From DASWJQ01 sp964517315 (GTDB lineage Bacteria; Chloroflexota; Anaerolineae; Anaerolineales; E44-bin32): a DNA stretch of 64,000 bases. Shown in pieces: positions 1 through 8,346 of the stretch; within the stretch, counting starts at the first letter, position 1; every line of letters begins with the position of its first letter. The stretch lies in contig CAZFCJ010000001.1 in assembly GCA_964517315.1 (NCBI GenBank), positions 1 to 64,000 of the forward strand. Direction: 5' to 3'. A program made the position numbers and the translations under genes. The notes beneath the pieces are model-generated. The model was not told the DNA's origin. It made no database searches and saw only the letters and a list, made by a program, of their open reading frames with translations.

Positions 1-497
1 ACAAGGACGGTGAGCGGCTGACGCTGCTGCTCACGGACCTGCCCAACCGGCCCGATCGGACGGCGGTATGGGAGTTCTTCCAGGCTCAGCTGAGGGACAT
101 CGGGATCGATCTGGTGATCGAGTTCGTCGAGGCCGGCGTGGTCGTAGCTGAGTGCGGCGGTGCGAACCGGCACATCTGCCCGCTGCGGGGTCGCATGATC
201 GACCCTTGGGGTCTGGCCAACTACTTCGACAGCAGTCAGATCGGCGTCGGCTTCAACTGGACGCACCACGATGATGAGGAAATTGATCGCCTGCTCGACG
301 CCGGAGTGGCGGAAGCCGATAGCGAGCGTCGCCAGGAAATCTATCAGGAGCTGCAAATGGCAATCATGGAAGATGCGATCTACTTCCCCATCTGGACCAA
401 GCAGGTCGTGACGTCAGCTCGCCAGGAATTGAACGACTGGCACGTCCTGCCAGCTCCCGAATACGTCTGGTTGTATGACGCCTATATCGAGGAGTAA
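1..497 (+). CDS. ABC transporter solute-binding protein, family 5 (C-terminal part)
   Basis: The reading frame is open from base 3 to the TAA at 495-497 and its start lies outside the window, so only about 164 C-terminal residues are seen. The sequence has the late-domain pattern of family 5 (Opp/Dpp-like) solute-binding proteins: a DPWGLANYF segment, a polar stretch on helices that ends with IYQELQMAIMEDAIYFPIW, and a closing VWLYDAY strand. Such proteins are extracellular lipoproteins that hand peptides or related solutes to an ABC permease. The permease genes would be expected nearby but are not in the window. The peptide and amide catabolic genes that follow fit an uptake role, but the ligand cannot be read from this fragment. 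Confidence 0.85.
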   Translation, partial: KDGERLTLLLTDLPNRPDRTAVWEFFQAQLRDIGIDLVIEFVEAGVVVAECGGANRHICPLRGRMIDPWGLANYFDSSQIGVGFNWTHHDDEEIDRLLDAGVAEADSERRQEIYQELQMAIMEDAIYFPIWTKQVVTSARQELNDWHVLPAPEYVWLYDAYIEE

Positions 498-899
498 AGA
501 GCGATAAGCGATCGTGCGCGAAGCAGGTACGAAGTCTGAAGCTGGCGCTACGCCACCTGCGCCGGCGGAAACCGAGCGGGGCTTCGCTCCAGCAGGTCGA
601 CGTGGAGTCGATGCCCGGGCTCGCCCGTGATGACAAGTGCGGGAGGGTCAGAGCGGCAAACGAGAGGGCCCAACCCTTTCGATCGAGCAGCCGCTGGCCG
701 GTTTCCGCCGGCGCGCTCGGTGAGCTGAGTCTGTCCGACCGAGGTTCCTGCCAAGGGTCCGGAGGCTCGGGGAGCAGGAACGTAGAACGCCCATGAGAGC
801 GGAACATACCGTGTCACCTCTAAGTGATGTGTCCCGCAGATGGGTCCGAGGTCAGGGTGCAGCTCACCAACCGACATTTCGCTCAAGAAGGGAGGGCCG
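498..899. other. Intergenic region before the AhpD-like gene
   Basis: This 400-base stretch lies between the binding-protein stop and the AhpD-like start. Reading frames of 60 to 150 codons occur on both strands but have no recognisable protein pattern and no good ribosome binding sites. No tRNA, strong hairpin or terminator with a T tract was seen. A clear Shine-Dalgarno run (GGGAGG at 890-895) lies at its right end and belongs to the next gene. Confidence 0.5.
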
Positions 900-2393
900 A
901 TGACGTGGCTCACAATTGATCCAAACGAGTACAACATGGAGGCCCGCCAGGCCTATGGGCGCTTTGCGCGTGCGCTCCATGGACCTTCCGGGTTGACGAT
1001 GCTGCAGCGGCAGATGATCGCGGTCGTCGTCTCCGGTATCAACGGCTGTCATTTCTGAAGGGAGTCACATGGTCAGTGGGTCCGTGAGATCACACAGGAT
1101 GAAGAATTAGTCGCACACCTCAAGACCGATCATCGCAAGGCAGTATTGCCAGAACGGGATCGGGTTATGCTCGATTTTGTCGCCAAGGGCACCCGCCGTC
1201 ACAATGAAGTCACGGAGGTTGACATTCAGGCCCTTAGAGATGTCGGATTCGAGGACGGCGATATCCTCGACATGATTTACTGGATCGGTGCCTTCAACAT
1301 GGCGAATACGCTCACCGATCTCACGGGCCTGGAAGTCCATGAGCACGTAACATATGGTTTCGTTGACGGATCAGGGTCACCGAATTATCGCACCAATCTG
1401 GAGCGCACCCCGGTTCGACCCGGTAGAGAACGGGCGGTCGTCCGTCCTCTGGAGGGGGCTTCTTTGGACTGGATCAACAGCGACCCCCTCCGCTGGAGAG
1501 ATCTCGGGGGCAGAACGTTGGTCGTCCATTATTGGGACGTGACGCATCCCAACTCGTTGCTGGCAGTTCCACATTTGAAGCAATGGCATCAGGAGTATTC
1601 CGACGACGAATTGTTGATCCTTGCAGTGCACCGACCTGAGTTCTTGGCCGCGAAAAAGCCCGAGATGATCGGGCGCGAAATCGAGCGCCTGGGAATTCGC
1701 TATCCGGTCGTTCTTGAGCCCAAGGCCCGCATGAGCACAGCCGGAGAGGTCAATCGGTATTGGCCCGTCACCCATCTGATCGACGCGGACGGGTATGTGC
1801 GGGCCGGACACCACGGACCAGGTGGCCTGGAAGCGCTCCACAGCCACCTGACTGAACTGCTCAAGGAGAAGGAGCCTCCCGATGAGCGAATCCCCATCGA
1901 AATGAGTCATCAACCGGGATTCGAGAATCCTTGGATCGACCCTCAAGCCTCCAGTGGACTCTACACGTACCGCAGCACTTCGGCGCATCAGGAATTGTTG
2001 AACCGAACGGACGAGCTGCCGCCCCAGCTCGAGCGGGGCCGTCTGTATGCGGTCGGCGAGTGGAGGACCGGCCAGAACGGGTTAAACCTGACTTCCGATT
2101 CTGGGCAACTGGCGTTTCGATACACGGCCCGACAGGTGGGGATGTTCCTGACCCCGCCGAAAGGTGATGCGGCGCGGTGCATCGTGCGCTTGGATGGGCG
2201 AGTCGTTCCGGACAGACTGAAGAGCGAGGAACTGTCGCCTGGCTCTGAGTTGGAAGTTGGAGCTTCCCGTTTTTACTGGCTGGTGTGCTCTAAAGAGATG
2301 GAGACTCACAGACTCGACGTGGAGGTTCTGTCCCGCGGAACTTGGGTTCACCGCTTCAACTTCCTGCCCGGGCGCGGTGTCGTCGGTGACTGA
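900..2393 (+). CDS. Probable selenoprotein: AhpD-like peroxidase domain (CxxU) fused to DipZ-like thioredoxin-fold and C-terminal domains
   Basis: The ATG at 900 follows GGGAGG (890-895). Read with TGA (1056-1058) as selenocysteine, the protein has 497 residues. Residues 1-145 match the AhpD/peroxidase-related (carboxymuconolactone decarboxylase) fold. The active site reads C50-H-F-U53-R-E-S-H57, the family's CxxC-x3-H motif with Sec in place of the second Cys, and the frame after the TGA continues the domain with the usual AxFNxxN-type helix. Residues about 185-325 are a TlpA/DipZ-type thioredoxin fold (YWPVTHLIDADG), but the CxxC position reads H216-P-N-S219. Residues about 350-497 resemble the DipZ C-terminal beta domain. 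AhpD proteins reduce peroxides or dithiol partners. No selA/B/C/D gene is in the window. The alternative is a nonsense mutation or sequencing error, but its position in the motif argues for Sec. Confidence 0.8.
1056..1058 (+). other. In-frame TGA, predicted selenocysteine codon
   Basis: The codon follows TGT CAT TTC and is followed by CGx-like codons for R-E-S-H in the same frame. It therefore fills position 53 of the protein, the second redox residue of the AhpD motif CxxC-x3-H. Frame and protein similarity are preserved on both sides, which a genuine stop would not explain. Confidence 0.75.
1061..1091 (+). promoter_or_regulatory. Candidate bacterial SECIS hairpin
   Basis: Two bases after the TGA the RNA can fold. 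TCAC (1065-1068) pairs with GTGA (1084-1087), and GG (1071-1072) pairs with CC (1082-1083) after a two-base AT bulge. The 9-base apical loop (1073-1081) contains G residues. An outer GG/TC pair (1061-1062 with 1090-1091) closes across a 2x2 mismatch. The distance from TGA to the apical loop, about 15-22 bases, is in the range known for bacterial SECIS elements. The stem is short, so this is suggestive only. Confidence 0.4.
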
Positions 2394-2496
2394 TATTCGG
2401 CAAGGGTGTTTACGGTCGTGGCTGGGCTCAGGACGGGTATGAGTTGGGCCGGCTGAATCTGAACATAGATTTGAATGAGTGGAGGATGATGCAGAT

Positions 2497-3534
2497 ATGA
2501 AGGCCGTGGTCTTCGACGAGCATGGGGATCCCAACGTTCTCGAATACAGGGACGTGGAGGAGCCTGAAATCGGACCCACCGAAGTCAAACTTCAAGTGCG
2601 GGCGATCGGGATGAATCGGAACGACCTTTGGGCCCGCGAGGGCCTGCCCGGCATGCGTTTTCCGCTCCCGCATATCTCCGGGAGCGACGCCGCAGGAATC
2701 GTGACGGAGGTCGGTGAAGCGGTAGAGGATATCGAGGTGGGCGATGAGGTGATCGTACATCCTTGGATAAGCTGCCGCACATGTGAAGCCTGCACCTCAG
2801 GACACGAGTACTTCTGCCGCAAAGGCAGGATCTGGGGGTTTCAGACCGGACCGCTGGATGGCGCTTACGCGGAGGTCGCCAAACTGCCCTTTTACAACGT
2901 TGTTCCGAAGCCAGAGAATCTTTCGTGGGAGGAGGCAGCATCCACGGCGTTACCCTTGCTCACGGTGTGGCATATGCTCTCAACCCGCGCCCAACTCAAG
3001 CCGGGAGAGACGGTGCTGGTTTGGGGGGCGGGCAGCGGGATCGGTGTGTTCGCCGTCCAGGTCGCGAAGCTGTTCGGCGCAAAAGTGATCGCCACGGCCG
3101 GCGCCGAGCATAAACTTGAGAAGGCGCGCGAGTACGGGGCGGACGCTACCGTCAACCATTATGAGGAAGACGTGGTCAAACGCGTCAAGGAGTTCACAAA
3201 CCGTAAGGGTGTGGAAGTCGTGTTCGAGCACGTCGGCGAAGCCACGTTTGAGCGCAGCATAGCCAGCATGAATTGGGGCGGACGACTGGTCATATGCGGC
3301 AATACGACCGGATACGACGCGAAACTCGACTTGCGCTTCTTGTTCAATAAGCAGTTGAATCTTCTGGGGGCCCACCAGGGTTCGAAGGCCGAACTGCTGG
3401 AAGCGTTGGAATTCGTCGAGCTCGGAGAGCTTGAACCTTTCGTATGGCGAACGTTCGACCTCGAGGACGCGGCCGAAGCCCACGAAGCGATCTACGCGGG
3501 AGAGCACTTCGGGAACCTGGTCCTCGTGCCCTGA
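2497..3534 (+). CDS. Medium-chain dehydrogenase/reductase (zinc-type alcohol dehydrogenase family)
   Basis: This 345-residue MDR protein has an N-terminal GroES-like domain and a Rossmann domain with VWGAGSGIGVFAVQVAK for NAD(P). The structural-zinc lobe is intact: CRTCEACTSGHEYFC gives four cysteines in the C-x2-C-x2-C-x7-C pattern. The catalytic-zinc positions are not: the usual Cys near residue 40 is Asn (GMNRNDLW), and the usual GHE is SGSDAAG. It may therefore work as a quinone- or enone-reductase-like enzyme rather than a classical alcohol dehydrogenase. The start at ATG 2497 sits 11 bases after GGAGG (2481-2485); a GTG at 2479 is in frame but lies upstream of that site. The substrate is unknown. 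Confidence 0.85.
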   Translation: MKAVVFDEHGDPNVLEYRDVEEPEIGPTEVKLQVRAIGMNRNDLWAREGLPGMRFPLPHISGSDAAGIVTEVGEAVEDIEVGDEVIVHPWISCRTCEACTSGHEYFCRKGRIWGFQTGPLDGAYAEVAKLPFYNVVPKPENLSWEEAASTALPLLTVWHMLSTRAQLKPGETVLVWGAGSGIGVFAVQVAKLFGAKVIATAGAEHKLEKAREYGADATVNHYEEDVVKRVKEFTNRKGVEVVFEHVGEATFERSIASMNWGGRLVICGNTTGYDAKLDLRFLFNKQLNLLGAHQGSKAELLEALEFVELGELEPFVWRTFDLEDAAEAHEAIYAGEHFGNLVLVP

Positions 3535-3582
3535 AGCGGTGGATGAGCCGTCCGATTTGCGACCGAAAGAGGCATAGACACG

Positions 3583-4512
3583 ATGGCGGAGCACTATCTC
3601 GATGACGGCGAGGTGCACGCGTTTTGGGACAGGGACCTGGCCCCCCGGTTGACGATAGAGGCCGGGGACACGGTGTCGTTCGCGTGTCGGGAAGCATCGG
3701 ACCGGCAAATTACCCCCGAATCGACGTCCGAGGATCTCCTTGAGCTCGACTTTGACCCCATCCATCCGCTCACGGGGCCGGTCTTCATCAACGGCACTGA
3801 GCCTGGAGATGCCTTGCAGATTGAGATTCTCAACCTTGAACATCAAGGCTGGGGCTGGAACGCGACCATGCCGGGGTTTGGTCTCCTGGCGGATGACTTT
3901 CCGGACCCGTACCTGCATCACTGGACGCTCGAGGGTGAGAGCTGCATCTTTCGAGAAGGCTTCATTGAGGTTCCGTATGAGCCGTTCTGCGGTGTTATAG
4001 GCGTTGCACCGAGCCAGGCGGGCCCACTGGATACGATCCCGCCCCGACGCAACGGAGGCAATATCGACATCCGCGGCCTGGTCCCGGGCGCCACGGTGTG
4101 GTTGCCGATCCTTGTGGAAGGCGCGCTTTTTTCCACCGCCGACTGTCACGCAGCCCAAGGCGACGGCGAGGTTTGTGGCACCGGCATCGAAAGCCCGATG
4201 GAGGTGACGCTGAGGTTTGATGTGATCAAAGGGGCCAATCTTGATGAGCTTCAGTTCGAAACGCCGAGTCCTCTGACGCGCGCGGACAGCGGGGGTTACT
4301 TTGCGACGACGGCCCATGGACCTGATTTGCTCGAAAACTCCAAGAACGCGATCCGCTATATGATCGCGCATCTTGGTGGCGAATATGGGCTGACACCAGC
4401 GGAGGCGTATGTACTGTGCAGCGCCGCGGTGGATCTGAAAATAAGTGAAATCGTGGATGCGCCAAATTGGATTGTCTCCGCGTACCTTCCGAAGAGCATC
4501 TTTAAGGATTGA
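3583..4512 (+). CDS. Acetamidase/formamidase family protein
   Basis: The 309-residue protein matches the FmdA/AmdA family, which hydrolyses short amides to the acid and ammonia. Visible landmarks are the N-terminal HAFWDRDLAPRLTIEAGDTV strand pair, the HPLTGPVFINGTEPGDALQI motif, the central FCGVIGVAP and GGNIDIRGLVPG segments, and the FSTADCHAAQGDGEVCGTGIE segment that carries conserved acidic, His and Cys residues. Its length is typical for bacterial members. It follows the MDR gene on the same strand and precedes a D-aminopeptidase, which suggests breakdown of amides or peptides as a nitrogen source. Many members of the family have unknown substrates, so formamide or acetamide should not be assumed. 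Confidence 0.9.
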   Translation: MAEHYLDDGEVHAFWDRDLAPRLTIEAGDTVSFACREASDRQITPESTSEDLLELDFDPIHPLTGPVFINGTEPGDALQIEILNLEHQGWGWNATMPGFGLLADDFPDPYLHHWTLEGESCIFREGFIEVPYEPFCGVIGVAPSQAGPLDTIPPRRNGGNIDIRGLVPGATVWLPILVEGALFSTADCHAAQGDGEVCGTGIESPMEVTLRFDVIKGANLDELQFETPSPLTRADSGGYFATTAHGPDLLENSKNAIRYMIAHLGGEYGLTPAEAYVLCSAAVDLKISEIVDAPNWIVSAYLPKSIFKD

Positions 4513-4575
4513 GAGAGGTCGCCCGTACGGGGTCCGGATTTTTAGACGTAGGAGGGAATGGAGGAGGCACGTTCC

Positions 4576-5406
4576 ATGAACATCTACATCACGCTGGACG
4601 CGGAGGGCGTTGCCACGATCACGGCCCGTGAGCAAGTTCACCAAGGCACACCTGAATTCGCGGATATGCGCCGCCAGCTGACCGGGGAGATCAACGCGGC
4701 GATCCGGGGCGCTCGAAGCGCGGGCGCGCAGGGGTTCCTGGTCAACGAGGGTCACGGCAAGCATCGCAACGTCATCCCCGACAAGCTCGACCGAGAGGTG
4801 ATGCTTTTCACGGGGAGGGAGAAGCGGCTGCATTATATGCACGGCATCGATCGGGGGCACGACGGCATGTTCATGGTCGGATTTCACGCCGGTCCCGACA
4901 AGCGAGATGCGGTGCTCAGTCATGCCTTCCACGTCTACGACCTGAAAGTCAATGGCCAACGGTTCTCGGAAGTCGGCATGGGTATGGGACTGGCGGGACA
5001 TTTTGGCGTGCCGACCCTGCTCGTAACTGGAGATGAGGCCACTTGTCAGGAGGCCAAAGAGCTGGTTCCGAATATCGAGAACGTCGCCGTCAAGGAAGGG
5101 GTGAGCGGCGTAGCAGCCATTCATCACCATCCCGAGGTCGCGCGCGAGATGATCGAGGCAGGCGCTCGTCAGGCCGTGGACCGGGCAGGAGAGATTGAAC
5201 CTCTCAAAGTGGACACACCGGTGGTCATCGACATTCAGCTGTACACGACGTTGATGGCGGATATGCACGACTATGTTCCTGGCTGCGAACGGACCGGCAG
5301 CCGGTCGGTGCGTTTCGAGGCCGAGGATTTCTTGCAGGGGTTCAAGCTGTTCCTGCTCAGCTCGACACTCTCGATGACGACGAAGGGACTGACGGTGATG
5401 GTCTAA
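4576..5406 (+). CDS. D-aminopeptidase, DppA-like (peptidase family M55)
   Basis: The 276-residue product aligns residue for residue with B. subtilis DppA in its metal site. It shows D8 and E10 in ITLDAEG, H60 in NEGHG, H104 in VGFHAG and E132 in the segment after the NGQRFSE strand. M55 enzymes form rings and remove N-terminal D-amino acids from peptides, using zinc. The start at ATG 4576 is preferred to ATG 4558 because GAGGAGG (4561-4567) is well spaced from it, and because it gives the D8/E10 numbering. Its place between an amidase and a RidA protein, downstream of a peptide-type binding protein, fits peptide catabolism, possibly of cell-wall-derived D-peptides. Confidence 0.9.
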   Translation: MNIYITLDAEGVATITAREQVHQGTPEFADMRRQLTGEINAAIRGARSAGAQGFLVNEGHGKHRNVIPDKLDREVMLFTGREKRLHYMHGIDRGHDGMFMVGFHAGPDKRDAVLSHAFHVYDLKVNGQRFSEVGMGMGLAGHFGVPTLLVTGDEATCQEAKELVPNIENVAVKEGVSGVAAIHHHPEVAREMIEAGARQAVDRAGEIEPLKVDTPVVIDIQLYTTLMADMHDYVPGCERTGSRSVRFEAEDFLQGFKLFLLSSTLSMTTKGLTVMV

Positions 5407-5470
5407 ACGCACGGGCGGCACAAGAAGCGCACAGCGACGAGGAGTTGGATCATGGAAGGCAGGTGCTCAA

Positions 5471-5890
5471 GTGAATAACGGATCTAAACGCACGTGGTCG
5501 ACCACCGGCGGTTATTGGGAACGTGAGGCAGGATACGCTCGTTCGGTGCGGGTCGGTGACCATGTCTGGGTCTCCGGCTGCACTGCGACCGAAATCGACG
5601 GTGAGCAGATCACCGATCCCGCCCAACAAACCCACGGTGCGATTGACAAGATCGAGAGCGCTTTGGAACAGCTTGGGGCTGAGCTGGAGGACGTGGTTCA
5701 GACTCGGATCTGGATATCTACGCTTGATGATATTGAACCTATCGCCAAAGCCCACGGCGAGAGGTTTCGAGACATCAAGCCCGCCAATTTCCTGGCCCAG
5801 GTCGGGTTGAGTTCGGGGATCCTCGTCGAGATCGAAGCGGAAGCGGTCGTCGGCTCGGGGTCCAATTCAACGTCGGTGGAGGGCGATTGA
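5471..5890 (+). CDS. RidA family (YjgF/YER057c/UK114) protein
   Basis: This 139-residue trimeric-type protein has the RidA pattern: SVRVGDHVWVSGCTAT, then QTRIWI with the conserved Arg, then VEIEAEAVV with the conserved Glu that closes the active site. RidA proteins deaminate reactive enamines and imines formed from amino acids. Several subfamilies instead act in specific catabolic routes, and sitting in an amide and peptide operon fits either. The start is GTG 5471 after an AGGCAGG-like site; no in-frame ATG gives a full-length domain. The stop at 5888-5890 overlaps a TTG, but the next gene more likely starts at ATG 5905. Confidence 0.88.
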   Translation: MNNGSKRTWSTTGGYWEREAGYARSVRVGDHVWVSGCTATEIDGEQITDPAQQTHGAIDKIESALEQLGAELEDVVQTRIWISTLDDIEPIAKAHGERFRDIKPANFLAQVGLSSGILVEIEAEAVVGSGSNSTSVEGD

Positions 5891-5904
5891 AGGAGGGAAA
5901 TGCA

Positions 5905-6205
5905 ATGGGCTGGGAGGATGAGGATGAGCAGGTGCGCCCGCAGACCTTCCCGGTCAGAGTGCGGGTGATCGAATCATATCCGACCTGCGCGGCGGGTCAT
6001 GAAGTGGGGCACGCATGGATGTGGCAGGATACGACGCCGCCGGGGCTCTGTAGCTCCGTTTTCGCCAGTTGCTTCAACGCCTACGTTGCGACTGGAGCGA
6101 ATCAGCGAGGCGGAAGCGGAGGAGCTGACTCGCCGGCAAGAAGTCATCACAATCGACGATCTACTCGACGAGGTTCCGGATGGGCAGAGCCGCAAGACAA
6201 ACTGA
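5905..6205 (+). pseudogene. TIGR04076-like small protein, broken by a frameshift
   Basis: The frame opening at ATG 5905 (AGGAGGG at 5891-5897) encodes FPVRVRVIESYPTCAAGHEVG and then GLCSSVFASCFNAYVA, the pattern of the TIGR04076 family of small uncharacterised proteins. After about base 6085 this frame loses similarity, while the +1 frame takes over with TLRLERISEAEAEELTRRQE and stops at 6205. Joining the two gives a compact protein of about 100 residues. Either the gene is a genuine frameshift mutant or the sequence has a one- or two-base error near 6080-6095. No function is known for the family. Its position between RidA and SDR genes suggests it belonged to the same operon. Confidence 0.65.
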
Positions 6206-6340
6206 CGGTTCGGACCGCCCTTGCGTTTCTTGCGCTCGAATGCAAACGGGTCCTAGGGTATCAGGGCGAGCCCGAGCGTTTCTTGCTGAGTCGCGCTGGG
6301 CCATGACGATTCGGTTTGGCGCTTGGGGACATGAACGAGA

Positions 6341-7201
6341 ATGAGTGACAAACGATTACAGGAAAAAGTCGCGATCGTAACCGGATCCGCCTCCGGTGTG
6401 GGGCGGGCGACGGCGATCCTGTTCGCCGAGCACGGGGCTCGTGTCGTCGTGAACACGGATCGGCGGACGGATTGGGCCCAAGAAACCGTGTCGCGAATCG
6501 AAGCACACGGTGGGCAGGCGATATTCGTGAAGGGGGACGTCTCTGTGGGGGAGGACGTTGCTGGGTTAGTCGAGGCCGCGGTCGGAAACTATGGCGGCCT
6601 CGACATCCTGGTGAACAACGCAGCCATACTTCGGGCCGGCCGGATCACCGATCAAATGGAGGAGGACTGGGATCGCACCATGGATGTCGTGCTCAAGGCG
6701 GCCTACTGGGGGGCGCGTCACGCTATTCCCGCCATGCTGAAGGATGGGTCTGGAGCGATCGTGAATATCTCCACCGTCAACAGCGGTGTGGTTGCAAATC
6801 CCGCTTGGCCAGCGTATGTCGCGGCCAAGGGCGGCCTGAACGCGCTGACCCGGCAGCTGGCGATCGACTATGGTCCTGAGGGGATCCGAGCGAACGCGAT
6901 CCTGCCGGGCTCGCTGGTCAACGAGGCGGCTGAAAAACGATTGGCGAGCGATCCCGTAGAGGCCCGGCACAAATTGGACAGCTACCCCGTCGGGCGATTG
7001 GGTCGCCCCATTGATGTAGCCTATGCCGCGCTCTTCCTCGCCTCCGATGAGGCGGCGTTCATCAACGGCGCGCTGCTGTTGGTGGATGGCGGTCTCACTG
7101 CCCAGACTCCGGAGGCGCTGATTCTTCCCTCCATCCGGGAACGCTGGGGCAAGGAGGGGATCTTGCTGTTTGAGGAAGAATGGGAACAAGGTCTGGGGTA
7201 A
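6341..7201 (+). CDS. Short-chain dehydrogenase/reductase (SDR)
   Basis: The 286-residue protein is a classical SDR. It has the TGSASGVG nucleotide-binding turn near the N terminus, the NNAA motif, the Y159-V-A-A-K163 catalytic pair with a Ser in the preceding ISTVNSG segment, and a late RANAILPGS strand. It oxidises or reduces a hydroxyl or carbonyl with NAD(P). The C-terminal tail of about 30 residues after the VDGG motif is longer than usual and lacks a recognised domain. No substrate can be assigned from sequence. It lies in the same + strand cluster as the amidase and DUF1028 genes. ATG 6341 has only a weak GAACGAGA ribosome site. Confidence 0.9.
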   Translation: MSDKRLQEKVAIVTGSASGVGRATAILFAEHGARVVVNTDRRTDWAQETVSRIEAHGGQAIFVKGDVSVGEDVAGLVEAAVGNYGGLDILVNNAAILRAGRITDQMEEDWDRTMDVVLKAAYWGARHAIPAMLKDGSGAIVNISTVNSGVVANPAWPAYVAAKGGLNALTRQLAIDYGPEGIRANAILPGSLVNEAAEKRLASDPVEARHKLDSYPVGRLGRPIDVAYAALFLASDEAAFINGALLLVDGGLTAQTPEALILPSIRERWGKEGILLFEEEWEQGLG

Positions 7202-7262
7202 GACCGAGACCGGCGGGCCAGCGGGGTTGGGTGACTGATCGGGAGTAAGGAGCAATGTGAGG

Positions 7263-8243
7263 ATGGACCTGAACGCTTTGGGAGCCCGGAGATTTGATCT
7301 AACGGATTGGGCCCACACGTACTCGATCATCGCGATCGATCCCGATGCGGGACACATGGGCGTGGCCGTGCAGTCGCATTTCTTCGGGGTGGGCGCTATG
7401 GTGCCCTGGGTCGAGGCCGGCGTCGGTGTGGTGGCCACTCAATCATTGGCGGATTTGGCCTATGGACCGTTGGGGCTGGCGATGATGCGGGCAGGGAAGA
7501 CGGCGTCCCAAGCCCTTGAGGGGGTCGTGGCGAGCGATTCACAGGCGTTTTTGCGTCAGGTGGCCATGCTCGATGCGGGGGGAAATGTGGATGTGCATAC
7601 CGGCGAGGCGTGTGTCCAAGAAGCGGGCCATCAAAAAGGTGAAACGTACTCAGCCCAAGCCAACTTCATGTTGAATGACACCGTGGTAAGTGCGATGGGC
7701 AGCGCGTTCGAAGCGGCGGATGGGAGCCTGGCGGATCGAATGCTCCGGGCGCTGGAAGCCGCCGAGGCTGAGGGCGGCGACATCCGGGGCAAGCAGGCTG
7801 CCGCGATGGTGGTTGCCGAGACCGACTCGAAGGGGGCCCCTTGGGATGACGTTGTTTTAGATGTGCGGATCGATGACCACGCTCATCCATTGAAGGAACT
7901 GCGCCGTCTGCTGGGGGTTGCGTCGGCCGTCCGATGGGTCCGCCATGCGACCCGGATCCTTCGCGATGAGCAGGCGGGGGAGGCCCGATTCGTCGAGGCG
8001 GAGAAGGCATTTCTGGAGGCTCGAGCGACGATCCCGGCGGACAATCCCGAGCCAATTGCCCACTATGCCATAGCGCTCGTTAATGCCGGTAGAGTGGACG
8101 AAGCCTTGCCCCTTTTCGAGGAAGTTATCGAAACAAGCCCCAGCTGGAGGATCCTGATCCCCCGATTAGCGCGGGCCGGCCTGCTTCCGAACGATAAGGA
8201 TTTGCTCGATCAAATCTTGGGGGAAGAAACCGGGCTGCGTTAG
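7263..8243 (+). CDS. DUF1028 family protein with C-terminal TPR-like segment
   Basis: The N-terminal 225 residues match DUF1028, an Ntn-hydrolase-like family. Landmarks are TYSIIAIDPDAGHMGVAVQS, the GVGVVATQSLAD turn, HTGEACVQEAGH and GGDIRGKQAAAMVV. The last 100 residues contain a TPR-like repeat (AHYAIALVNAGRVDEALPLF), as many members have. The biochemical activity of DUF1028 is not settled; members often sit beside RidA, amidase and aminopeptidase genes, as here. The AGGAG at 7248-7252 is 10 bases from ATG 7263 and 4 bases from an in-frame GTG at 7257, so the first two residues are uncertain. The conserved Thr/Cys near the N terminus needed for Ntn autoprocessing is not obvious. Confidence 0.88.
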   Translation: MDLNALGARRFDLTDWAHTYSIIAIDPDAGHMGVAVQSHFFGVGAMVPWVEAGVGVVATQSLADLAYGPLGLAMMRAGKTASQALEGVVASDSQAFLRQVAMLDAGGNVDVHTGEACVQEAGHQKGETYSAQANFMLNDTVVSAMGSAFEAADGSLADRMLRALEAAEAEGGDIRGKQAAAMVVAETDSKGAPWDDVVLDVRIDDHAHPLKELRRLLGVASAVRWVRHATRILRDEQAGEARFVEAEKAFLEARATIPADNPEPIAHYAIALVNAGRVDEALPLFEEVIETSPSWRILIPRLARAGLLPNDKDLLDQILGEETGLR

Positions 8244-8346
8244 CCGAGCGTCGGACTTGAAATATAAGTTTATCCTGTTCGGGCCCGAGCGCCGATGCAT
8301 CGACGTCCTGTGATCACCACTAAACCAATGTATTGAAGAGGAAGGC

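Noticed and set aside
1056..1058. Treating the TGA as a real stop and two separate genes
   Set aside because: The first part would end in the middle of the AhpD active site and the second would start without a ribosome site and lack its catalytic residues; one Sec-containing gene explains both.
2980..5421. 813-codon open frame on the - strand
   Set aside because: It lies opposite three well-supported + strand genes (MDR, acetamidase, D-aminopeptidase) and shows no protein family pattern; it is a codon-bias shadow.
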